Origin: an uncultured Prevotellaceae bacterium
GTDB taxonomy: Bacteria; Bacteroidota; Bacteroidia; Bacteroidales; Bacteroidaceae
Assembly (NCBI GenBank): GCA_937898415.1
Contig: CALDLA010000133.1
Coordinates: forward strand, 1-55,451
Reading direction: 5' to 3'
Length of the DNA stretch: 55,451 nucleotides
This document shows, one piece after another, positions 1 to 6,039 of the stretch; the first letter of the stretch is position 1; each line of letters begins with the position of its first letter. The position numbers were made by a program, and so were the translations under genes. Under the pieces are notes generated by a model. The model saw only the letters and a list, made by a program, of their open reading frames with translations, searched no databases and was not told where the DNA came from.

Positions 1-180
1 TCGTAAGTTTTTCGCTCACGAAAGAGGAACCCCACGTCTATTAAGAAGTGGTGTATATTGCGTAAAGGTACGAATTTCCGGCATCATTGCTTCAATACGG
101 CATCATTATTGATGCTATTTAATATTTTCAGATGGTAATCGTTGGTTGTCTCTTTAAAAAGTATTACCTTTGCAACCATT
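1..180. other. window-edge intergenic segment
   Basis: No coding region was recognised before the first gene. A weak TACCTTTA-like box on the minus strand near 67-74 could belong to a gene leaving the window to the left. A tiny hairpin (TTTCG-CTCA-CGAAA, about 10-23) is too short to interpret. Confidence 0.3.
165..172 (+). promoter_or_regulatory. -7 box TACCTTTG of the first gene
   Basis: TACCTTTG matches the Bacteroidales TAnnTTTG box. A GTTG at 141-144 lies 20 bp upstream as a partial -33 element. The box ends 8 nt before the ATG at 181, so the leader must be only a few nucleotides long; this rules out the in-frame upstream start at 142. Confidence 0.65.
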
Positions 181-723
181 ATGAGCGACTTTACAACAGA
201 GCTAAAGAAACTTCACGAACTATCGGGAGCGGAATTCTCCCGACAGGTTGAGCGTATTGCTCTTCGTAAAGAATTTCATCCGCTTGATACAGATAAAGAC
301 ATCTTCTCCGTTGGAGGCAAAAGAAGTGACGATTATGACAATCTGTTGCAAGCGGCAAGGCGGGCTGTCGAATTTGGATATCGGGTGTATCTTCTGCCTA
401 ACCCGACTGAGATACGTACACCAGACTTTATTTTAGAGAAAAAGGGTGTATATCGTGTATACGACCTGAAGACCGTGTTTGGAAAAACATCCATTGGTCA
501 GAGTTTGATTGATTCTATAGGCCAGACCAACAGAGTGCTATTGAACATTCAGCAAGATTATAGTACCCGTAAGCTTACCTCTGATATCAAGACCTATTTT
601 GAAGTTCATAAACAGGCTCTTGAGGTTTTGATATTCAAGGGGCACAGAAGATTGTCCATAAACAGACGCCTTACGCTCAATCCTACATTTTATTCGGTAT
701 TGAAAAAGATGTATGAAAAATAA
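181..723 (+). CDS. hypothetical protein with nuclease-like core
   Basis: Encodes 180 aa. The start at 181 is chosen because a TACCTTTG promoter box ends 8 nt upstream. There is no signal peptide or membrane segment. The middle of the protein has the pattern TPDFILEKKGVYRVYDLKT followed by an alpha-helical stretch rich in Q, S and I. That Asp - Asp/Glu-x-Lys spacing resembles the catalytic core of CdiA C-terminal-type tRNase domains and other PD-(D/E)xK-like nucleases found in contact toxins and mobile elements. This is a motif-level resemblance only, not a family assignment. The gene stands alone: no partner or immunity gene lies beside it. Its stop codon sits next to a strong hairpin that better serves a minus-strand transcript coming from the right. 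Confidence 0.6.
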   Translation: MSDFTTELKKLHELSGAEFSRQVERIALRKEFHPLDTDKDIFSVGGKRSDDYDNLLQAARRAVEFGYRVYLLPNPTEIRTPDFILEKKGVYRVYDLKTVFGKTSIGQSLIDSIGQTNRVLLNIQQDYSTRKLTSDIKTYFEVHKQALEVLIFKGHRRLSINRRLTLNPTFYSVLKKMYEK

Positions 724-818
724 TAAGCCACTCACGGAGTGGCTTAAATGGAGCAGGGTCGGTTTTGGCTTACTCCTCTCGGGATTCTGCCCGGATAGTC
801 AAAACGGATGTTCTGACG
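713..818 (-). ncRNA. candidate small RNA, about 100 nt
   Basis: On the minus strand a full promoter (TTTG at 853-850, 20-bp spacer, TATCTTTG at 829-822) is followed about 100 nt later by a 9-bp perfect hairpin (725-745) and a T-rich tract (724-713). No plausible reading frame lies between. The predicted transcript can fold: GUUUUG and CAAAAC segments pair around an inner CGGG-CAGAAU-CCCG hairpin. It does not show the SRP RNA tetraloop region or a tRNA or tmRNA signature. The ends are inferred from promoter and terminator positions, and function is unknown. Confidence 0.5.
725..745 (-). terminator. intrinsic terminator
   Basis: Perfect 9-bp stem (AAGCCACTC / GAGTGGCTT) with a 3-nt loop. Read on the minus strand it is followed by TTATTATTTTT, a good T-tract, so it best ends the candidate small RNA. 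On the plus strand it could also help end the gene stopping at 723. Confidence 0.7.
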
Positions 819-821
819 GTG

Positions 822-853
822 CAAAGATAGGAAAAGTTTCTGAAACATCCAAA
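822..853 (-). promoter_or_regulatory. TTTG-N20-TATCTTTG promoter
   Basis: Both promoter elements match the Bacteroidales consensus with a 20-bp spacer, facing left. An inverted repeat (AAAAGTTTCT at 832-841 and AGAAACTTTT at 860-869) covers the spacer and the -33 element and could be an operator or a plus-strand terminator-like hairpin. Confidence 0.65.
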
Positions 854-1004
854 CTTTCAAGAAACTTTTTATCAATAATTGGCCCAAAAGATGTCAATTA
901 GTCACCATCATAAGGGCTTGAACATTACCAATTATATCCCTCATCAAAGACAGATATCCCACAACCTCACAATCAGATACAGAAAAAGCGCAGATTATTT
1001 TTTG

Positions 1005-1012
1005 TACCTTTG
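1005..1012 (+). promoter_or_regulatory. TACCTTTG box upstream of the 14-bp repeat
   Basis: Matches the -7 consensus. It lies 200 bp upstream of the secreted-protein gene and just before the 14-bp repeat, with no ORF directly behind it. It may be a distal promoter giving a long leader, or an orphan site. Confidence 0.4.
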
Positions 1013-1024
1013 TACCTGTGCAAG

Positions 1025-1072
1025 AAGATGTAAGAAGGAAGATGTAAGAAGGAAGATGTAAGAAGGAAGATA
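1025..1072 (+). repeat. 14-bp tandem repeat, 3.4 copies
   Basis: Unit AAGATGTAAGAAGG, three complete copies and a partial fourth. Every complete unit contains ATGTAA (1028, 1042, 1056), a start codon directly followed by a stop. The second and third are preceded by AAGGAAG. Confidence 0.9.
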
Positions 1073-1184
1073 TCAGTATATCAGGATTATTAATAAGCAC
1101 TAAAAAATAGGAAAGTACACCCTCTTTTTCAATCGGAATCGGCAGAATTAGGTTCGCATTCTTGTTCAGTTCGCATAATTTGTG

Positions 1185-1192
1185 TACCTTTG
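1185..1192 (+). promoter_or_regulatory. -7 box TACCTTTG of the secreted repeat-protein gene
   Basis: TACCTTTG with a TTG (1162-1164) 20 bp upstream. It is the proximal promoter for the gene starting at 1213 and gives a leader of under 20 nt. Confidence 0.65.
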
Positions 1193-1212
1193 CACCATCA
1201 TAACACAAGAAA

Positions 1213-4200
1213 ATGAAGACAACAAACAGACTGTTTTCCCTGAGACGGGCGGCCATGACGCTGCTCGTGATGGTGCTCACCGCCGCGACGGCGTGGGCGG
1301 ATGACACTTGGGACGGCGGCTCGGGAACACCAGACGCCCAGTACTACCTCAAACTGCCCAAGACGGGCAGCAGGTCGTTCACCATCCCCACGGGCGTAGA
1401 GTCGTTCTATGTCTATGACGACGGAGGTTATAATGACTTCTACAGCAACGATTGTGACGGCTCCCTCACCGTGACCGCCCCCACTGACTGTGTGCTGCGG
1501 GTCTCGTCGGGCACTATTGTGTTGGAATCTACCCCTCATGATGACTGGCTGATTGTCTATGACGGTGCTGACAAGAACAGCACGAAGCTCATCGAGACAA
1601 AGGGCGTAGTCGAAGGGAGCATAGTGACCACCCTCCCCACCGTCACCAGCACGGGCCAGAGCCTGACGTTCCACTTCCATTCAAACTACACAGGCAACCA
1701 CGCAGGCTTCGGCCTGAAGGTGACGGTCATTGATGCCACAACAGAGTATGCCATCAATGGCTTAGACGGCGCCACGGGCGGCACCTTCGTAGCCAGCGTC
1801 GGCGGCAAGAGCGTCACGGAGGCCAGAATCAACGATGTGGTCACCCTGACCGCTACACCCGGGAGCGGCTATGTGCTCAGCAACATCAGCGTGGTCGATG
1901 CCAACAACCATTCCATGAACGTGAATTGGACTCCTTGGACGAATACCGCCACCTTCACCATGACCAACTCAGACGCCACCATCGTCTCCACGTTCACCAA
2001 CGACCAGACTGCCGCCGGCGGCCTCAGCGTCAACATGCCCAAGACGGGCAACAAGCCGGTCATCATCCCCACGGGCGTCAAGTCGTTCAAGGTCTATGAC
2101 GACGGCGGCCCTACAGGCAACTATGGCTTTTACGCTGACGGTTATCTCACTATGACTGCTCCCGAAGGCTGTGTGCTGCAGCTCGCGGGTAACGCCGCGA
2201 TAGATTGGCTTTCCTATCTGACCGTCTATGACGGCAGCACAGCCAGCGACAATAAGCTCATCAACGAATTGGGCGGAATCGAAGGAAAAATCCCCACCGT
2301 CGTCAGTTCAGGCCGGAGCATGACGCTCTACTTCCATCAGGAGGGAATCGAATCCGGCGCCGGCCTCGACCTGACGGTGACGGTCGGTGATTCCGCCGAA
2401 GACCATGCCATCAAGGGTTTAGGCTCCGTTACGGGCGGCACCATCGCAGCCAGCATTGGCGATGAAGGCGTCACGCAGGCTAAAGCCAATGAAGTGGTCA
2501 CCCTGACCGTCACACCCGATATCGGCTATCTGCTCAGCGGCATCAGCGTTGCCGATACCGACGGCAATCCCATCGCCGTGACGTGGGAAGGGCTGTTCAA
2601 CAACACCGCCACGTTCACCATGCCCCTCTTGGAAGTTACCGTCACCTTCAGCCTGCAGCCCATCCCCTGGGACGGCACGGGTACCGAGGAAGAACCCTAC
2701 ACCATCATCTACCCCAGCCAGCTCGACCTGCTGGCTCAGCGCGTCAACGACGGCTCGGGCGACGACTTTGCCGCCACTGGCTACAAGGACAAGTACTTCC
2801 GCCTCGGAGCCAATATCGAGTACACTCATAAAGCCGACGGCGAGGAGGGCGCAGCTACCGAGAACAACTACACCACCATCGGCTACTACTTCTACCAGGG
2901 AGCCTCCAGTAACCGCTACTTTAACGGCGACTTCGACGGACAGGGCCACACCGTCAGCGGCATCCGCATCTATAAGCCTGGTGGTCTCAGCACCACTACT
3001 GGCAACTGCCAAGGCCTCTTCGGCTTTACAGAAAGTAGTGCCAACATCCATGACGTCATCCTCACCGACGCTCGCATCACCGGCTACGACAATATTGGCG
3101 GCATCGTAGGCAGAAGCCTTGGCACCGTCAGCCATTGCTACGTTGCCAACACCGTCGCCATCCATGCCGTCATCTTGGCGGCTGGGGACCACGGCGGCAT
3201 CGTGGGCGAAAACAAAGGCAACGTCAGCGACTGCATCAGCGCCGTCACCCTCACCAATTCCGTCAGCGATGCCCAGAACTTCGGCGGCATCGTGGGCTAC
3301 AACAACGGCGGCACCCTGCGCCGCAACCTCGTCATCGGAGCCGTCGTGCCCGCCGCCACAGATAACACCCACGGCGCCATCTGCGGACGCAACAACGACG
3401 GCATCCTGCAGAGTAACTACTACCACGCGTGCAACGTAGCCGGCGTGGCCAACGACACCGACGGCGCCGTCGCCACCCTGCGCGACAACGCCGACAACAG
3501 CGACGCCCTCGCTCTGGTGGCCACGATTGCCACCGCCGGCCTCGGCAAGACCCCGCTCGACCTGGGCTGGGGCGCCGGCAAGTACCCCATGCAGCTCGCC
3601 GACCGCACGCTCTATAAGGACGGCGCGTGGAACACGCTGTGCCTGCCGTTCGCCATTGCCAACATCGAGGCCGAGGGCTGTCCGCTGAAGGGCGCCACAG
3701 TGTGCGAGCTGGACGAGGCTTACATCACGGGCACCATGCTAACGCTGAACTTCAAGACCGCAACCACGGCGATAGCAGCCGGCGTGCCCTACATCGTGAA
3801 GTGGGAGACCACGGGCGACAACATCACCAATCCCGTATTCCAGGGCGTCACCGTGAGCAGCGCGACGCATGACTATGACACCCAGTCGGCCGTGCCCGCC
3901 GTCACCACCGAAGAGCGCGTCCGCTTCATCGGCACCTACGACCAGAAGACCATCGCCACCGAGAACAAGAGCATCCTCTTCCTCGGTGCCGCGAACACCC
4001 TCTACTATCCCAGCGGCAAGGGTAGCGTGAACATCGGCGCATGCCGCGCCTACTTCAAGATAGGCGACGGCAACGCCCTCGCGCGCCAGCTCACCGCCTT
4101 TAACTTCGGCTTCGACGACGAGGGAGAGACCACCGGCATCATTGAGGCGGAAGCAAATTCTTCACTCTTCACTCTTCACTCTTCACTTCCCGGCTGGTTT

Positions 4201-4284
4201 AGCCTTGACGGTCGCAGGCTCAACGGGAAGCCGACGAAAAAGGGTCTGTACATCGTTAATGGCCGCAAGGTCGTGATGAAGTGA
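1213..4284 (+). CDS. large secreted repeat protein (CUB-like, InlB-like and GLUG repeats)
   Basis: Encodes 1023 aa. An N-terminal signal peptide ends at about AWA (residue 29). Two copies of a CUB-like module (about 33-170 and 270-390, each with a YDDGG motif and a late VYDG motif) are each followed by a bacterial InlB-B-type repeat (the glycine-rich GGT... to TATFTM pattern). After these comes a GLUG-type region with three GGIVG repeats (about 630-710). The C-terminus (SLDGRRLNGKPTKKGLYIVN...) is the short tail typical of Prevotella secreted proteins. The protein is probably exported to the surface for adhesion or glycan binding; no catalytic motif was seen. A 7-bp repeat (4161-4188) encodes the linker just before the tail. 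The duplicated CUB/InlB block suggests internal duplication. Confidence 0.8.
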   Translation: MKTTNRLFSLRRAAMTLLVMVLTAATAWADDTWDGGSGTPDAQYYLKLPKTGSRSFTIPTGVESFYVYDDGGYNDFYSNDCDGSLTVTAPTDCVLRVSSGTIVLESTPHDDWLIVYDGADKNSTKLIETKGVVEGSIVTTLPTVTSTGQSLTFHFHSNYTGNHAGFGLKVTVIDATTEYAINGLDGATGGTFVASVGGKSVTEARINDVVTLTATPGSGYVLSNISVVDANNHSMNVNWTPWTNTATFTMTNSDATIVSTFTNDQTAAGGLSVNMPKTGNKPVIIPTGVKSFKVYDDGGPTGNYGFYADGYLTMTAPEGCVLQLAGNAAIDWLSYLTVYDGSTASDNKLINELGGIEGKIPTVVSSGRSMTLYFHQEGIESGAGLDLTVTVGDSAEDHAIKGLGSVTGGTIAASIGDEGVTQAKANEVVTLTVTPDIGYLLSGISVADTDGNPIAVTWEGLFNNTATFTMPLLEVTVTFSLQPIPWDGTGTEEEPYTIIYPSQLDLLAQRVNDGSGDDFAATGYKDKYFRLGANIEYTHKADGEEGAATENNYTTIGYYFYQGASSNRYFNGDFDGQGHTVSGIRIYKPGGLSTTTGNCQGLFGFTESSANIHDVILTDARITGYDNIGGIVGRSLGTVSHCYVANTVAIHAVILAAGDHGGIVGENKGNVSDCISAVTLTNSVSDAQNFGGIVGYNNGGTLRRNLVIGAVVPAATDNTHGAICGRNNDGILQSNYYHACNVAGVANDTDGAVATLRDNADNSDALALVATIATAGLGKTPLDLGWGAGKYPMQLADRTLYKDGAWNTLCLPFAIANIEAEGCPLKGATVCELDEAYITGTMLTLNFKTATTAIAAGVPYIVKWETTGDNITNPVFQGVTVSSATHDYDTQSAVPAVTTEERVRFIGTYDQKTIATENKSILFLGAANTLYYPSGKGSVNIGACRAYFKIGDGNALARQLTAFNFGFDDEGETTGIIEAEANSSLFTLHSSLPGWFSLDGRRLNGKPTKKGLYIVNGRKVVMK
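4161..4188 (+). repeat. TTCACTC heptamer, 4 copies inside a CDS
   Basis: Four consecutive 7-mers, the last with one change, inside the secreted repeat-protein gene. They encode the SLFTLHSSL linker before the C-terminal tail. Because 7 is not a multiple of 3, each copy is read in a different frame. Confidence 0.9.
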
Positions 4285-4293
4285 GGGGAGTTC

Positions 4294-4869
4294 TTAATAC
4301 GTCATTGTGAAGACAACGCCGACTGACTTCGTGTCGGGATTGTAAGCAGGCAGGGCCATAGCGGTCCTGCCGCTTTTTTCCCATCCTAATAGCTTACGCT
4401 CCAACGGCAGCAGCCAGTAGGCAGCGCGGGCCGACAGCACGCCGATGGCGGCACCGGCCACGACGTCGTGGGTATAGTGGTGGTCGCCCGTGACGCGAAG
4501 CACGCCGACGCCCGTGGCCACGGCATAGGCGGCGGCTCCCCAGCCCCAGCCGTATTCCGACCGCACCAGTTCGGCGCCGGCAAAGGCACGGGCGGCATGA
4601 CCAGAGGGGAACGAACGGTCGTCGCTGCCGTCGGGGCGGCGCTCATGGACGGTCAGTTTCAGTCCACCCGCCACCGCCGTCAGGGCACCGTAGGCGGTAA
4701 CCGTCAGGGCAATCCGCTCGCGCAGGGGGTGACGGGCCTCGACGCCACAGAAGTCGAGCCCTACGGCAGCAGCCATCGGCACATACTGTAGGGTGTTGTC
4801 CAGCACCTGTGCCCGCAGCGCCGTCAGCGGCAACAGGAGGAGGAGCGTAAGGAGTATCTTTTTCATCAT
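4294..4869 (-). CDS. PAP2-family phosphatase, secreted or membrane-anchored
   Basis: Encodes 191 aa from the ATGATG start; a minus-strand TAATTTTG box only 5 nt upstream rules out a longer N-terminus. A hydrophobic N-terminal segment ending near LRAQ looks like a signal peptide. The three phosphatidic-acid-phosphatase (PAP2) signatures are present: K71-x6-RP79, PSGH (88-91) and R125-x5-H131-x3-D135. Such enzymes remove phosphate from lipid phosphates such as undecaprenyl pyrophosphate, lipid A or phosphatidylglycerol phosphate; which one cannot be told here. It converges on the secreted repeat protein with a 9-nt gap and is divergent from argE. Confidence 0.85.
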   Translation of the reverse strand: MMKKILLTLLLLLPLTALRAQVLDNTLQYVPMAAAVGLDFCGVEARHPLRERIALTVTAYGALTAVAGGLKLTVHERRPDGSDDRSFPSGHAARAFAGAELVRSEYGWGWGAAAYAVATGVGVLRVTGDHHYTHDVVAGAAIGVLSARAAYWLLPLERKLLGWEKSGRTAMALPAYNPDTKSVGVVFTMTY

Positions 4870-4874
4870 GGCTG

Positions 4875-4882
4875 CAAAATTA
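4875..4882 (-). promoter_or_regulatory. -7 box TAATTTTG of the PAP2 gene
   Basis: Reads TAATTTTG on the minus strand, with a TTG 20 bp upstream (4905-4903). The box ends 5 nt before the ATG, so the transcript is nearly leaderless. Confidence 0.65.
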
Positions 4883-4912
4883 CTCAAAATCCTTGGAAAA
4901 TGCAAGAAAACA

Positions 4913-4944
4913 TTTGGTGGTTATGAAATAAATGGCTAACTTTG
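4913..4944 (+). promoter_or_regulatory. TTTG-N20-TAACTTTG promoter of argE
   Basis: Full consensus: TTTG at 4913-4916, 20-bp spacer, TAACTTTG at 4937-4944. The ATG at 4950 is only 5 nt after the box, so the mRNA is nearly leaderless and an upstream in-frame ATG at 4932 cannot be the start. Confidence 0.75.
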
Positions 4945-4949
4945 CGGGC

Positions 4950-6008
4950 ATGGAACAATACGTACACGATGCTGTAGAGCTGCTGAAGCAGCTGATAGCC
5001 ACGCCGAGGGTGAGTCGCGACGAGGCAAGGGCAGCCGACGTGATGGCTGCGCAGTTGGAGCGCTGGGGCCTGGGCTACGGCCGCGAGGGCAACAACCTGT
5101 GGGTGGGCTGCACGGACTGGGACAACAACCGTCCGACGGTGATGCTCAATGCCCATATCGACACGGTGAAGCCGGTGGCGACGTGGACGCGTGACCCCTT
5201 TGAGCCGACGGTCGAGGGCGACGTGCTCTACGGCTTGGGCTCGAACGACTGCGGCGGCGGTCTGGTGGCTACGCTGCAGGCTTACCGCGTCATGCTGCAT
5301 CGCCCGCGTACTTATAATATATTATGGGTGTGCTCGGCTGAGGAAGAGGTGTCGGGGAAGGATGGCTTCAGCCGTGTGCTCCCGAAGTTGCCGCCTATCA
5401 ATGTGGCTATTGTGGGCGAGCCAACGGGCATGCAGCCGGCAACGGCGGAGAAGGGTCTGATGGTGGTCGACGGCTATGCCGACGGCAAGTCGGGGCACGC
5501 TGCCCGCAACGAGGGCGTGAACGCCATCTATGAGGCGCTGGACGACCTGGTGTGGCTGCGCGACTACAAGTTCCGCAAGGAGAGTCCGCTGTTAGGGCCG
5601 ACGAAGATGACGGTGACCGTCGTCGAGAGCGGTACGCAGCATAACGTCGTGCCCGACCGTCTGCACTTCATCCTCGACGTGCGCACCAATGAATACTATA
5701 AGAACGAATACCTGTTTGAGTTCCTGAGGAAACGCATGAAGAAGTGCCGCTTGGAGGCGCGCTCCTTCCGGCTCCATTCGTCGGCCATCAGCCACGACCA
5801 CCCGCTGGTGCAGCGCTGTCTGCAGATGGGCAAGACACCCTTCGGTTCGCCCACGTTGAGTGACCAGGCGCTGATGCCCTTCCCGTCGATGAAGTTAGGT
5901 CCCGGCGAGTCGTCGCGAAGCCATTCGGCCGACGAGTTTATCTGCATCTCGGAAATCCGCGATGCCATCACGACCTACGTGGCCCTGCTGTCAGGGCTGC
6001 AACTCTGA
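4950..6008 (+). CDS. argE: M20-family deacylase, probably acetylornithine (or succinylornithine) deacetylase
   Basis: Encodes 352 aa. Zinc-ligand and catalytic motifs of the M20/ArgE-DapE family are visible: AHIDT (H69, D71), GSND (D100), SAEEE (131-133), GEPT, and a late SHSADEF histidine. Length and motif set fit the Bacteroidetes ArgE group, some members of which act on N-succinyl- rather than N-acetyl-ornithine. The enzyme would release ornithine for arginine synthesis in the cytoplasm; argH lies elsewhere in this window (28509-29843). The start is set by the promoter box at 4937-4944. DapE or a dipeptidase of the same family remains possible. Confidence 0.75.
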   Translation: MEQYVHDAVELLKQLIATPRVSRDEARAADVMAAQLERWGLGYGREGNNLWVGCTDWDNNRPTVMLNAHIDTVKPVATWTRDPFEPTVEGDVLYGLGSNDCGGGLVATLQAYRVMLHRPRTYNILWVCSAEEEVSGKDGFSRVLPKLPPINVAIVGEPTGMQPATAEKGLMVVDGYADGKSGHAARNEGVNAIYEALDDLVWLRDYKFRKESPLLGPTKMTVTVVESGTQHNVVPDRLHFILDVRTNEYYKNEYLFEFLRKRMKKCRLEARSFRLHSSAISHDHPLVQRCLQMGKTPFGSPTLSDQALMPFPSMKLGPGESSRSHSADEFICISEIRDAITTYVALLSGLQL

Positions 6009-6039
6009 CTGTTCGAGAAATCTTAAAACCTCAACCATA

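Larger units (their letters stand above)
870..1212. other. intergenic region
   Basis: No convincing coding region. It holds two plus-strand TAnnTTTG boxes (1005-1012 and 1185-1192) and a 14-bp tandem repeat (1025-1072). The stretch 1080-1160 shows nothing that could be assigned. Confidence 0.5.

Noticed and set aside
713..818. Candidate small RNA as the SRP (4.5S) RNA or a tRNA
   Set aside because: The GGAAGGAAGCAG-type SRP tip is absent, and no cloverleaf or CCA-end pattern was seen.
713..901. Small plus-strand ORF after the first gene
   Set aside because: It runs through a hairpin terminator and the candidate small RNA promoter, and has no ribosome site.
2419..3426. Long minus-strand open frame (335 codons) opposite the secreted repeat protein
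   Set aside because: It is rich in Val, Ala, Asp and Gly as expected from the antisense of GC-rich repeat coding DNA, has no start signal, and the plus-strand protein has clear domains.
4932..6008. Longer argE reading frame starting MANFAG
   Set aside because: Its first codons are the TAACTTTG promoter box itself; the ATG at 4950 fits the expected start site.
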